A DNA stretch of 64,000 bases. Source: Streptomyces sp. NBC_01304. Lineage in GTDB: Bacteria > Actinomycetota > Actinomycetes > Streptomycetales > Streptomycetaceae. Shown here one piece after another: positions 33,307-42,202 of this stretch. Location of the stretch: positions 7,006,001 to 7,070,000 of the forward strand of contig NZ_CP109055.1 of the NCBI RefSeq assembly GCF_035975855.1, in the 5' to 3' direction. Position numbers and translations under genes: made by a program. Each line of letters starts with the position of its first letter. The stretch's first letter is position 1. The notes under the pieces are model-generated. The model was not told the origin of the DNA. It was given only the letters and a program-made list of their open reading frames with translations, and did no database searches.

Positions 33307-34725
33307 CTACTCGTAGCGGAGCTCCGACGGACGCACAGCCCGGCCCAGCAGGGGCAAAGACGTCGCCGCCGCCAGCAGGCACAGGGCGTACACGCCGAAG
33401 GGGACCAGCAGGGGCAGAACCAGCGGCAAGGGCTCGCCCGTCATGCCGCCGTAGCCCGCGTACAGCCCGAACCCGCCGACCCCGGCCAGGACCACCGCGG
33501 GGGCCAGCGGAAGCGCCGTCTCCAGGAGCACCGCGCGCCGCAGCACCGAGCGGGGGACGCCCGCCGCGGCCTGGGCCGCGAGGGTGCGGCGGCGGGTGGC
33601 GAGGGACTCGGCGGTGCCGATCGCGAGGGCGACGAGGCCGATGCCGAGGGCGACGAGGACGCCCGCGCCGATCATGGCGAAGCCGGTGTCGTAGTAGGAG
33701 ACGTCGGTGTGCATCTCCTGTTCGCGCACCACCCCGTCGTGCACGATCTGCCACACCCCCGCGAAGCCCACCCCGACCACCGCCACGAGCAGCACCGACG
33801 CATGCGTACGCGCCGCCGCCCAGGGGTCGAGGCGCAGCCGGCCCGCGGCGATGAGGACGGCGGGTCGCGGCGAGGACGACAGGCGGCGGCCCATGTACTT
33901 GGCGAAGCCCCCGGCGGCGGCCAGTGCCGCGGCGCCGGTGAGCGTCACCGCGGCGATCACGCCGAGCGGAAGCAGCACGGCGGTCGGGTCCTGGCCGGCC
34001 CGGACGATCAGGTCGACCGCCGCGACGACGAGGGCCGTACCCGCCACCAGGACGAGCCGCGGCACCCGGCGGCGCTCCGGCTTGATCCGGCGCACCACAC
34101 CGAGCGGCGAGGCCACGACACGGCGCAGCGCGAAGACACCGACGAGGACGGCGAGCAGCGGTACGCCCAGCGTGACGAGGACGCCGCCGACGACGGCCGG
34201 GAGCTCGGGAACGTACCCGATGGCCAGCAGGAATCCGATGAAGCCGAGGAGCGCGAGCAGCGAGCCCGCCAGGCAGGTCAGCCCCGACTCCAGGGCGGAG
34301 ATCTGCCGCACCTGACGCGGGCTCGCCCCGATCAGGCGCAGCGTGGCGAGCCGCCGGTCGCGGTGCACGGCCCCGATGCGGGCGCACTGCCCGAGGAAGC
34401 CGAGGACCGGCGCGAGCAGGCCGAGCAGGGCGAGGACCACGCCGACGCGAGTGCCTTCGCCGTTCAGCAGCGTGCCGCCGACCGGGACCCGGTGCGAGCC
34501 CGACATCGCGGCGACCGTCACCGCGGCCAGGGCGAAGCCGGTGCCGAGCAGCGCGCCGAGCGCCGTGAGCCCGGCCCGCCACCACTCGCGCCGGTCCGAG
34601 CCGCGCAGCAGCCGCCACGCGATGCGGAGATTGGCCAGGATGCCGCCCGACCAGGCCTTCCAGCGGGCACCCCAGCCGGGCTTCGCCCCGCGCAGGACCG
34701 ACCCGGGCGCGGTCTGGGCGCTCAT
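33307..34725 (-). CDS. FtsX-type ABC transporter permease
   Basis: 472 residues with two FtsX/MacB-like permease modules. A first membrane helix (GLTALGALLGTGFALAAVTV) is followed by a four-helix bundle region near LALLGLLAPVLGFLG and a second set at the C-terminal end (MIGAGVLVALGIGLVALAIG). The cytoplasmic motif RDRRLATLRLIGASPRQVRQ sits after the first pair of helices, as usual in this family. The start overlaps the ATPase stop by four bases. With the ATPase it forms an exporter or lipoprotein/peptide efflux system; the cargo is unknown. Confidence 0.85.
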   Translation of the reverse strand: MSAQTAPGSVLRGAKPGWGARWKAWSGGILANLRIAWRLLRGSDRREWWRAGLTALGALLGTGFALAAVTVAAMSGSHRVPVGGTLLNGEGTRVGVVLALLGLLAPVLGFLGQCARIGAVHRDRRLATLRLIGASPRQVRQISALESGLTCLAGSLLALLGFIGFLLAIGYVPELPAVVGGVLVTLGVPLLAVLVGVFALRRVVASPLGVVRRIKPERRRVPRLVLVAGTALVVAAVDLIVRAGQDPTAVLLPLGVIAAVTLTGAAALAAAGGFAKYMGRRLSSSPRPAVLIAAGRLRLDPWAAARTHASVLLVAVVGVGFAGVWQIVHDGVVREQEMHTDVSYYDTGFAMIGAGVLVALGIGLVALAIGTAESLATRRRTLAAQAAAGVPRSVLRRAVLLETALPLAPAVVLAGVGGFGLYAGYGGMTGEPLPLVLPLLVPFGVYALCLLAAATSLPLLGRAVRPSELRYE

Positions 34726-35462
34726 CGGGCACGCTCCTGCGAAGAAGCCGGGGCCGCCCCGTACGCGGCCCCGCCCGCCTCGGGAGCGAGCGTCCCGTCC
34801 ACCAGCCGCACCTCGCGGTCCGCGAACGCCGCCACCTGGGCGTCGTGCGTGATGAGCAGCACCGACGTCCCCGTCTCGCGCACCGCGTGCACCAGCGCCG
34901 TCATCACCTGCTCGCCGGCGAGCGTGTCCAGGGCGCCGGTCGGCTCGTCCGCGAACACCGCCCGCGGCCGCGTCACCAACGCCCGGGCCAGCGCGACCCG
35001 TTGGCCCTGTCCGCCGCTGAGCTGCCCGGGCTGCTGCTCGGCCTGGCCGCGTACGCCGAAACGCTCCAGCCACTCGTCGGCCTGTGCGTGCGCCGCGGCA
35101 CGGCCGGTGCCGGCGAGCAGCAGCGGCAGGGCGACGTTGTCGATGGCCGTCAACTCCGGGATCAGCTGGCCGAATTGGAAGACCACGCCGAACTCGGTGC
35201 GCCGCAGCTCGCTGCGCTCCGCCTCCGAGAGCCGGTCGACGCGCCGCTGGTCGTAGACGACCGCGCCCTCGTCGGGCGTGACGATTCCGGTCAGGCAGTG
35301 CAGCAGCGTGGACTTGCCGCTGCCGCTCGTGCCCGACACGGCGAGGATTTCGCCCGCGCCGAGCTCCACGGACGCGCCGCGCAGGGCTTGGGTCTTCCCG
35401 TAGGCCAGGTGGAGGTCGCGGGCCGCGAGCAGCGGGGTCCCTCCGTGCGCAGTCGTACTCAT
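34722..35462 (-). CDS. ABC transporter ATP-binding protein (LolD/MacB type)
   Basis: 246 residues. Walker A GTSGSGKST, Q-loop VFQFGQLIPELTA, signature LSGGQGQRVALARAL, Walker B AVFADEPTGALD, H-loop LLITHDAQVA. Energises the FtsX-type permease with which it overlaps. The ATG at 35462 overlaps the PadR stop by four bases, giving a three-gene operon padR-ATPase-permease. Confidence 0.92.
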   Translation of the reverse strand: MSTTAHGGTPLLAARDLHLAYGKTQALRGASVELGAGEILAVSGTSGSGKSTLLHCLTGIVTPDEGAVVYDQRRVDRLSEAERSELRRTEFGVVFQFGQLIPELTAIDNVALPLLLAGTGRAAAHAQADEWLERFGVRGQAEQQPGQLSGGQGQRVALARALVTRPRAVFADEPTGALDTLAGEQVMTALVHAVRETGTSVLLITHDAQVAAFADREVRLVDGTLAPEAGGAAYGAAPASSQERAR

Positions 35463-36007
35463 ACGGTGTTGATCTCCTCGGTGAGGGTGGCGAGCCGGCT
35501 CGCCGTGGTGGCCATCCAACGCAGGTCGGCGTCGAGGTGGTTGAGGGCGTAGTCGGCGGACAGGACGGTGGTGAGGTCGGTGCCCGGCGCCGTCTTGACC
35601 GCCGTGAGTTCGCGCATGCGCGCCATGTGGGCGGTGCGTTGGGCCCGCAGGTACGCGGCCGGATCGGTCGGTTCGCCGGCCGTGGCGGCGAGTGTCGCGA
35701 CGACGACCTTGGCGAAGATCTCGTTGCTCACGAAGGGCGCGGGCGGGGCGATCTGTGCGATCCAGCCGATGAGTTCGCGGCTGCCGGTGGTGGTGGACCG
35801 GTACTTGGTGCGCTCCGGTCCGCCGTCCGAATCGGTGCCGTCGATCTCGGCGAGCCCGTCGCGGACGAGTCGCTGCAGGGTCGTATAGACCTGCCCGTAC
35901 GCCAGCGGGCGGGCCTGCGGGAAACGTTCGTCGTGCCGTCGCTTGAGGTCATAGCCGTGGCTGGGGCCTGCCGCGAGCAGTCCGAGCAGGACGTGGCGAG
36001 TGCTCAT
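35459..36007 (-). CDS. PadR-family transcriptional regulator
   Basis: 182 residues. The PadR winged helix occupies residues 1-80: HVLLGLLAAGPSHGYDLKRR, the conserved AYGQVYTTLQRLVRDGLAE, then TKYRSTTTGSREL in the wing. A C-terminal helical dimerisation domain follows. PadR proteins of this kind repress neighbouring efflux transporters, which fits the overlapping ABC exporter genes. The ATG at 36007 begins MSTRHVLL. A palindrome lies 16-42 bases upstream. Confidence 0.88.
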   Translation of the reverse strand: MSTRHVLLGLLAAGPSHGYDLKRRHDERFPQARPLAYGQVYTTLQRLVRDGLAEIDGTDSDGGPERTKYRSTTTGSRELIGWIAQIAPPAPFVSNEIFAKVVVATLAATAGEPTDPAAYLRAQRTAHMARMRELTAVKTAPGTDLTTVLSADYALNHLDADLRWMATTASRLATLTEEINTV

Positions 36008-36022
36008 ACGCACACTATGCAC

Positions 36023-36049
36023 CGGCTATATGTACTGAGTGAATAGCCG
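36023..36049. promoter_or_regulatory. Putative PadR operator/promoter
   Basis: Inverted repeat CGGCTAT and ATAGCCG with perfect seven-base arms and a 13-base spacer containing ATGTACT. It lies 16-42 bases upstream of the padR start, in AT-rich DNA that could also provide a -10 element. Autorepression by PadR is inferred from position. Confidence 0.45.
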
Positions 36050-36148
36050 ACGGGAAGAAGCTGCAGGCCGAAGTGAAGTGAGAGATTTGATTCCGCTTCT
36101 GGCGTGTCCAATTCGCGGGTCCGGTCCGCGGGTCTGCGAACCGGGGCT

Positions 36149-39121
36149 CTAGCGGGGGTCCTCCTTGACCGCGTACGCCTCGACCGACCACAACGAATAC
36201 CCGAACCGGGTAGCTCGCTCTTCCCCTTGAACCCGGACGAAGCGCACCTCGCGCGCATCCATCCGCACCGACTCCCGCCCGCCCTTCCCGTCCTTCACCG
36301 TGGCCGCCGTGCGCCACGTGCGGCCGTCCGCGGACACCTGGACGCGGTAGCGGGAGGCGTACGCGTCCTGCCAGTGCAGGACCACCTGACCCAGGCGCAC
36401 CGGCTCCCGGAGCCGCAGCTGCCACCAGGCGCCGTCCGCGGCGGGGGAGGACCAACGGGTCTTCGCGTCGCCGTCGTTGGCGGCCGACGCGGGGAAGTCC
36501 CTCGTCTCGTCACCGGACGACGAGGCTTGCCCTGAGCGGGCCAGGTCGGGTCCTGCGGTGCGGGGGTAGGCGCGGACCGTCAGGGTGCGGGTCTCCTCGC
36601 CGAAGGAGACCGGGACGTCGTACGTGCCCGCCGCCGTCCCCGGTGCGACCGTCACCTCGACCGGGACGGACACCTGAGTGCCGCGCGGCAGGCGGGAGTC
36701 GGCCGGGGTGCGGACCGTGATGCCCTTCGGGGGCCGGGTGGTCAGCTTTCCCTGTACGTCGCCGGGGCGCGTGGACGTCAGGCGGGCGGCCACCCGCTGG
36801 GAGGTGCCGCCGATCTCCGCGTCCGTCTCGGCGCGGGCCAGCGACAGGTCGGCGGCCGGTCCGTCGGCGTACCAGGGGACGAGGCGCTCGACCCGGGCCG
36901 CGTCGCCGGTGACCCGGACCGCGTCCACCCGGGCGCCCTGGCCCGGCGCCCCGGTCTCCGTCCAGCCGCCGTCGGCCAGCTTGCCGAGCGCGCGCCAGCC
37001 CTCGCCCGGCACATGGGCCTCCACCGTGCCCTCGGCGCCGGGCGCGGCCATCGCGGTCACCGCGTCGAGCGGGCGGGGGCGGGGCAGCCGGACCGTGTAA
37101 GTGGAGCTCTCCGTACGCTCGTTGACCTCGGCCTTGCCCTGCGGGTGTGCCGCGCCCGTCCACGCGGCGGACTCCCGCCGGGCCCGGTCGAGGAACGGGT
37201 CGAGGACGCCCTTGCCGACCGTGACCCGGGCCGTCTTCAGGTCGCCGCGGAGCGCGTTCAGCTTCCGTGCCGCCGTCCAGGCGGCCGCCCCCTCGCCCTT
37301 CGCCTGCGCAAGGAGCATGTCCACCGCGAGCTCACCGCTCGTGCCGTAGCGCGCCAACTGGTCCAGCCACGGCTTCACTTCGCGTGCCAGCTCGCTGCCC
37401 TTGAGGCGCTCGGGCGCCTGCGCCATCACGCCGAAGGCGGCCCGCAGTCGCTGCCCCGCCTCGTCCAGGCGACCCTGGTCCGCGCTCTCCCTGGCACGCC
37501 AGAAGTCGGCGACGAGCGGGCGCAGATACGCCGACTCCTCGCCGCCGAGCACCGAGGAAGCGTCGTTCCCGGCGAGCGCGGCGACCGCCTCGCGGGCCTT
37601 CCGGTCCGGGCCCGCCAGGTCGTCGATCGCGGCCCGCCAGGACTCCTCGGGCCGGTAGTGCCTGGGATTCCAGGCGTAGTCGGCGGCCGTGAACAGCGGG
37701 ATGCGGGAAGCCGCGGGCTGCTCCATCGCGTTGGCGAGGAGCGCCGCCGAACCCGTGGCGACCGCGGGCTCGCGGCCCGTGTACGGGCCCAGGAAGATAC
37801 GGTCCTGCGCGTAGTCGTTGACCGGATAGTTGTCCATCGTCATCAGCGGATGCTTCAACGCCCCGCGCGCACCGGCCAGTTCGCGCCCGGTGATGGTCCT
37901 CGGCACGACCCCCACCCCGGTCCACGCGACCTGCGTCCTCCCCTTCAGCTCCCGCGCGAGCGCCGCGCGGTACTCGGTGGCACCGTCCTGGAAGAACTCG
38001 GTCGGCATGAGGGACAGCGCATCCGCCGCCCGGTGCCGATCCTTCAGATGTGCGGCCACCGCGTTCGCCACGCGAGCCTGCGCCTTCGCGGCCGCCTCGG
38101 GGCCCGAGCCGAAGGTGTCGGCGTCGTCGTCGCAGTGCCACTCGCTGTACGACACGTCCTGGAACTGCAGTTGGAAGGACCGGACGCCCAGCGCCCACAT
38201 GGCGTCCAGCTTCTTGATCAGCGCCTGTACGTCGCCGTCGGACGCCATGCACATCGCCTGGCCCGGCGACACGGCCCAGGTCAGCGTCACGTGATTGCGC
38301 CGGGCCCGCTCGGCGAGCGCGCGGAAGTCGGCGCGCTCGTCGGCCGGGTAGGGCTCGCGCCAGCGCGCCTGGCGGTACGGGTCGTCCCCGGGGGCGTACA
38401 CGTAACGGTTCTGCTTGGTACGGCCCATGAAGTCGAGCTGCGCGAGCCGCTGTTCGCGCGTCCACGGCGTGCCGTAGAAGCCCTCGGTCATGCCGCGCAC
38501 GGCCGTGCCCGGCCAGTCCCTGACCTGCACACCGGGCACGAACCTGTCGCGGATCAGTTGCCGCAGGGTCTGCACCGCGTGGAACAGTCCGTCCTCGCCC
38601 ACGCCCTGGAGCGCGAGGGTGTCGCGGCCCGCGATCCGGCCGGCCGCCAGGCGGTAACCCCCGGTGGGCAGGTCGGCGCGCTCGGGTGCCTTCAGGGCGC
38701 GCAGGGCGGCATCGCTGCCGGAGCGACCGGCGCCGACGCCAGTGCCGGAGCCCGCGCCGGATCCGGCCCGTACGAGCAGACCCTTCGGCGGCAGCGCGTC
38801 CTCGGAGGGAACCTCGCTGACCATGCGCGCACCCGCCGAGCGCAGCACCTCACGCAGGGCCTCGACCGCGTACGGATCCGCGCCCTCGTCCGTGAGCAGG
38901 AACACCTCGTCGCCCACCGGGACCGCCCCGCCCGCGGCCCGCATCGACTGTGGCTTCGGCCACACCGACGGCAGCCGGTCCGCGCCCTGCGGGTCCTGCG
39001 CGTCGGGAGAGCTGATGCCCGGATCGGCCGGAGCCGCGAGGGCGCCCGGCGCGGCGCCGAGCAGACCGCTGATGACGGCGGCGGCGATGGCCGCGGCACC
39101 CTTCCTGCGCCGGACCTGCAC
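36149..39121 (-). CDS. Secreted GH84-like beta-N-acetylglucosaminidase with C-terminal CBM32-like domain
   Basis: 990 residues. Signal peptide (RRRKGAAAIAAAVISGLLGA, cleavage near ALAAPAD). A glycosidase N-terminal alpha/beta domain spans about 45-200, then a GH84 barrel starts with GFYGTPWTREQRLAQLDFMG. The position of the catalytic Asp pair reads LQFQDVSYSEWHC, so the first Asp of the usual Asp-Asp is Gln321 and only Asp322 remains. A helical region follows, then an NEW3/Ig-like domain and a discoidin-type (F5/8, CBM32) domain near 860-985 with NDGDAKTRWSS. It probably acts on GlcNAc-containing glycans outside the cell, but the substituted residue leaves activity uncertain. Single gene, divergent from the malQ pair. 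Confidence 0.8.
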   Translation of the reverse strand: MQVRRRKGAAAIAAAVISGLLGAAPGALAAPADPGISSPDAQDPQGADRLPSVWPKPQSMRAAGGAVPVGDEVFLLTDEGADPYAVEALREVLRSAGARMVSEVPSEDALPPKGLLVRAGSGAGSGTGVGAGRSGSDAALRALKAPERADLPTGGYRLAAGRIAGRDTLALQGVGEDGLFHAVQTLRQLIRDRFVPGVQVRDWPGTAVRGMTEGFYGTPWTREQRLAQLDFMGRTKQNRYVYAPGDDPYRQARWREPYPADERADFRALAERARRNHVTLTWAVSPGQAMCMASDGDVQALIKKLDAMWALGVRSFQLQFQDVSYSEWHCDDDADTFGSGPEAAAKAQARVANAVAAHLKDRHRAADALSLMPTEFFQDGATEYRAALARELKGRTQVAWTGVGVVPRTITGRELAGARGALKHPLMTMDNYPVNDYAQDRIFLGPYTGREPAVATGSAALLANAMEQPAASRIPLFTAADYAWNPRHYRPEESWRAAIDDLAGPDRKAREAVAALAGNDASSVLGGEESAYLRPLVADFWRARESADQGRLDEAGQRLRAAFGVMAQAPERLKGSELAREVKPWLDQLARYGTSGELAVDMLLAQAKGEGAAAWTAARKLNALRGDLKTARVTVGKGVLDPFLDRARRESAAWTGAAHPQGKAEVNERTESSTYTVRLPRPRPLDAVTAMAAPGAEGTVEAHVPGEGWRALGKLADGGWTETGAPGQGARVDAVRVTGDAARVERLVPWYADGPAADLSLARAETDAEIGGTSQRVAARLTSTRPGDVQGKLTTRPPKGITVRTPADSRLPRGTQVSVPVEVTVAPGTAAGTYDVPVSFGEETRTLTVRAYPRTAGPDLARSGQASSSGDETRDFPASAANDGDAKTRWSSPAADGAWWQLRLREPVRLGQVVLHWQDAYASRYRVQVSADGRTWRTAATVKDGKGGRESVRMDAREVRFVRVQGEERATRFGYSLWSVEAYAVKEDPR

Positions 39122-39392
39122 GGTTGGTCCTGCCCTTCTCGACAGCCCCGGGAGTGGGGGATCCAGGGTGGACCCGAGCCCACCACCACGGTGGTGACAG
39201 TGTCAATGCGCGTGACCGTTGTGCCGGGTTTGCACCCCTGGGAACGGGCCGCGTGTCGCGATCTCGTCCAGGCCCTGGCCAACTCCCGTACCCGGCACAC
39301 AATGTGAGCAGCGCCACGTTGCCCGAATGCCGGACCATTCGCTGGGTAGAGCTCGTCTGGACCCTGCCACCGCTTATGTCAAGGAGGCCCCC

Positions 39393-39635
39393 GTGGCCGC
39401 ATCGGCTCACCTGCTGCTCGACGCCCTCTCCAAACGCCCGGAGCCGGACCTGTCCCGCGTCTCCGACCCCGACTCGGGCCTGCTCGGCTCCTGCTCCTGC
39501 TGCACCCTCGAAGCGCCGCTGACGAGCGAACCGTCGCTCGCCGCCTTCGCCCCCCTGACCAGCGAGCCCCCGCTCGCCGACGCCGCGCCGCTGACCAGCG
39601 AGCCCACCGCCACGGGTACCGCGTCGGGAGTCTGA
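39393..39635 (+). CDS. 80-residue peptide with Cys cluster and three 12-residue PLTSEP repeats, ahead of malQ
   Basis: A short gene with a strong AAGGAGG ribosome site five bases before the GTG start. The first 30 residues are helical and leader-like (HLLLDALSKRPEPDLSRVSD). GSCSCCTLE follows at 32-40, then three units beginning APLTSEP at residues 41, 53 and 65, exactly 12 apart. The end is TATGTASGV. No signal peptide or membrane helix. It ends seven bases before the malQ start, so the two are probably translated together. The leader-plus-repeated-core form resembles RiPP precursors with several cores, but no modifying enzyme is adjacent. It could instead be a small regulatory or metal-binding protein. 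Function unknown. Confidence 0.65.
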   Translation: MAASAHLLLDALSKRPEPDLSRVSDPDSGLLGSCSCCTLEAPLTSEPSLAAFAPLTSEPPLADAAPLTSEPTATGTASGV

Positions 39636-39642
39636 TGACCCC

Positions 39643-41793
39643 ATGACCCTTGCCCGGTTGGCCGCCCTGCACGGCGTCGCCACCTCCTACTCCCCGTCGC
39701 CGGGCCGCACCGTCGAGACCCCGGCCGCCGCGATCGTCGCCGCGCTCGCGGCGCTGGGGGTCGACGCGTCCGCACCGGGCGCGATCCGGGACGCCCTCAC
39801 CCTGCGCGAGGCCGCACTCCGCCGCCGCCTGCTCCCACCGACCGTGGTGTGGCCCGACGGGGTGTCCGGACTGCCCGACGGGACCCGCCTGCGGGTGGAG
39901 ACGGAGGACGGCGAGACGCTGGAGTGGACGGCAGCCGCGGCCGGCTCTGGTGTGCACGACGACGTGCACGACGACGTGCATGACGGCACGCACGAGGACG
40001 CGGACGTCCCCCGACTCCCGTTGGGGATCCACACCCTGCACGCCACCGCCCCCGACGACCGCACCGCTCAGGTCCACCTCGTCGTCGCCCCCGAGCGGGT
40101 CCCCGTCCCGCAGCAGCGGACGTACGGCGTCCTCGTACAGCTCTACTCGCTGCTGTCCCGGCGCTCCTGGGGCATGGGCGACCTCGGGGACCTCGCGGAG
40201 CTCGCCGCCTGGGCGGGACGGGCGCACGGGATCGGCTTCCTCCAGGTCAACCCGCTGCACGCCGCCGTGCCGGGGGCGCCGAGCGACCCCTCGCCCTACC
40301 GGCCCTCCTCGCGGCGCTTCCCGGACCCGGTGCACTTACGCATCGAGGACATACCGGAGTACGCGTACCTCCCGGCCCGAACCCGGGAACGTATCGACGA
40401 CGGACGCGACGGGCATGACGGGCATGACGGGCATGACGGGCATGACGTCCAGGGGATCCTCGAACAGGCCGGGGCCCTGCGGGAGTCCGTCCTCCGCAAA
40501 GGCGCCCTGATCGACCGGGACGCCGTCTGGGCGCTCAAGTTCAAGGCCCTGGAACTGATCCGCACCGTCCCGCTGAGCCCCGGCCGGCGCGCCGCCTACT
40601 GCGACTTCCTCGCCGAACAGGGCGAAGCCCTCGAAGCCCATGCCACGTGGTGTGCGCTGGCCGAACGGTACGGCCCCGACTGGCACACCTGGCCCGAGAC
40701 ACTGCGGGACCCGCACGCCCCGGGCGTCGTCCGGGCCGGCGGCGAGCTCATGGACCGCATCGACTTCCACTGCTGGCTCGCCTGGCTTACCGACGCCCAA
40801 CTCGGCACCGCCCAGCGCACCGCGCGGGACGCGGGCATGGACATCGGACTCGTCCACGACCTCGCGGTCGGCGTGCACCCGGGCGGGGCCGACGCCTGGG
40901 CCCAACAGGCGTTCCACGCGCGCGGGATGACGGTCGGGGCCCCGCCCGACGCCTTCAACTCCCGCGGCCAGGACTGGGGTCTGCCGCCCTGGCGCCCGGA
41001 CGCGCTCGCCGCCGCGGGCTACGCACCCTTCCGCGGCCTGCTGCGCACCCTGTTCGCCCATGCCGGTGCGCTGCGCATCGACCACGTGATGGGCCTGTTC
41101 CGGCTCTGGTGGATCCCCGAGGGACACCCGCCCACCGACGGCACGTACGTCTCGTACGACGCCGAGGCGATGCTCGCCGTCCTCGCGCTGGAGGCGCACC
41201 GCGCGGGCGCGACCGTCATCGGCGAGGACCTCGGGACGGTCGAACCGGGCGTACGCGAGGCGCTGGCGCGGCGCGGCATCCTCGGCACGTCGGTGCTGTG
41301 GTTCGAGCGCGACTGGGAGGGCACGGGCCGCCCGCTCGCCCCCGAGGAGTGGCGCACGGACTGCGTGGCCACCGCCACCACGCACGACCTGCCGTCCACC
41401 GCGGCCCGCCTCACCGGCGAACACGTCCAACTCCGCCACCGCCTCGGCCTGTTGACGACCCCGTTGCTCGTGGCGCAGGCCGAGGACTCGGCGGAGGTGG
41501 GGGAGTGGCTGGGCATCCTCGGCCGGCTCGGGCTGCTGCCGGGCGGCGGGGGCGACGAGGAGGGCGAGATCAGGGCCGTCTACCGCTTCCTGGCGCGCAC
41601 ACCGGCCCGGATGGTGGGCGTCTGGCTGCCCGACGGCGTCGGCGACCGCCGCCCGCAGAACCTGCCGGGCACCTGGGACGAGTACCCGAACTGGCGGCTC
41701 CCGATCGCGGGGGCGGACGGGAGCCCGGTCACGCTGGAGGAGTTGGTGGCGTCGCCGCGCATGCACGCGCTGCTCTCCGCCTTACGTTCCTGA
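39643..41793 (+). CDS. malQ: 4-alpha-glucanotransferase (amylomaltase)
   Basis: 716 residues, GH77. It transfers alpha-1,4-glucan segments in maltodextrin and glycogen metabolism in the cytoplasm. Family landmarks: RRSWGMGDLGDLAELAAWAG, QVNPLHAAVPG, SPYRPSSRRFPDP, GLVHDLAVGVHPGGAD, the nucleophile region LRIDHVMGLFRLWWIPEG, VIGEDLGTVEPGVREAL and TTHDLPSTA. Length is normal for actinobacterial MalQ. Two short in-frame tandem repeats interrupt loops: VHDD-type units at about 39955-39990 and four GACGGGCAT units near 40409. The ribosome site is poor (GGGAG at 12 bases), which fits coupling to the repeat peptide gene. Confidence 0.93.
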   Translation: MTLARLAALHGVATSYSPSPGRTVETPAAAIVAALAALGVDASAPGAIRDALTLREAALRRRLLPPTVVWPDGVSGLPDGTRLRVETEDGETLEWTAAAAGSGVHDDVHDDVHDGTHEDADVPRLPLGIHTLHATAPDDRTAQVHLVVAPERVPVPQQRTYGVLVQLYSLLSRRSWGMGDLGDLAELAAWAGRAHGIGFLQVNPLHAAVPGAPSDPSPYRPSSRRFPDPVHLRIEDIPEYAYLPARTRERIDDGRDGHDGHDGHDGHDVQGILEQAGALRESVLRKGALIDRDAVWALKFKALELIRTVPLSPGRRAAYCDFLAEQGEALEAHATWCALAERYGPDWHTWPETLRDPHAPGVVRAGGELMDRIDFHCWLAWLTDAQLGTAQRTARDAGMDIGLVHDLAVGVHPGGADAWAQQAFHARGMTVGAPPDAFNSRGQDWGLPPWRPDALAAAGYAPFRGLLRTLFAHAGALRIDHVMGLFRLWWIPEGHPPTDGTYVSYDAEAMLAVLALEAHRAGATVIGEDLGTVEPGVREALARRGILGTSVLWFERDWEGTGRPLAPEEWRTDCVATATTHDLPSTAARLTGEHVQLRHRLGLLTTPLLVAQAEDSAEVGEWLGILGRLGLLPGGGGDEEGEIRAVYRFLARTPARMVGVWLPDGVGDRRPQNLPGTWDEYPNWRLPIAGADGSPVTLEELVASPRMHALLSALRS

Positions 41794-41831
41794 CGCAGGC
41801 GTACGTTCCTGACGCACGGCCGCGCGGACAT

Positions 41832-41875
41832 GTCGAGGGCGCCCTCGTGTGCGTACACACAAGGACGCCCTCGAC
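41832..41875. terminator. Bidirectional hairpin terminator between malQ and the small membrane protein
   Basis: Two 20-base arms (41832-41851 and 41856-41875) around the loop CGTA pair at 18 of 20 positions; the outer nine bases are GTCGAGGGC/GCCCTCGAC. It lies between convergent stops at 41793 and 41890. Confidence 0.8.
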
Positions 41876-41889
41876 GGGAAGCGTCGTCG

Positions 41890-42120
41890 CTACTGCTGCT
41901 TGCGGGACTTGTCCCCGACCATCACCAGGCCGGCGATCACCAGGAACAGCACGATCGGGGCCACGACGTAGAGCCCGAGGGTCTCCATCACGTTCAGGCC
42001 GGGGCCCGGGTCGTCGCCGTCGTCGCGCGTGAGCGCAAGCGCGGGGGACGTCATGAGCAGCATCATCAGCGTCGTACCGGCTGCTACGGCGCCGGCGCGC
42101 AGGGCGTTCTTCTTGTCCAC
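41890..42120 (-). CDS. Small membrane protein of unknown function
   Basis: 76 residues from the GTG at 42120. A first hydrophobic segment (AGAVAAGTTLMMLLMTSPAL) looks like a signal peptide or anchor ending near ALALTRDD. A short acidic Asp/Gly/Pro stretch and a second helix (GLYVVAPIVLFLVIAGLVMV) follow, with a short basic tail GDKSRKQQ. No clear ribosome site precedes the GTG, so it may be a leaderless transcript. Composition and hydrophobic pattern support a real gene. Confidence 0.65.
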   Translation of the reverse strand: MDKKNALRAGAVAAGTTLMMLLMTSPALALTRDDGDDPGPGLNVMETLGLYVVAPIVLFLVIAGLVMVGDKSRKQQ

Positions 42121-42202
42121 GGAGCCAACGTAGCGAATGCGGGAACGACCCGCGCGCCCGGGGTGCCCGTACGGGGCACGGACCGGCCCTACGCCTGGTT
42201 CG

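Noticed and set aside
40409..40446. Short regular repeats in malQ as a CRISPR array
   Set aside because: Nine-base units without spacers, in frame within an enzyme gene; no cas genes in the window.
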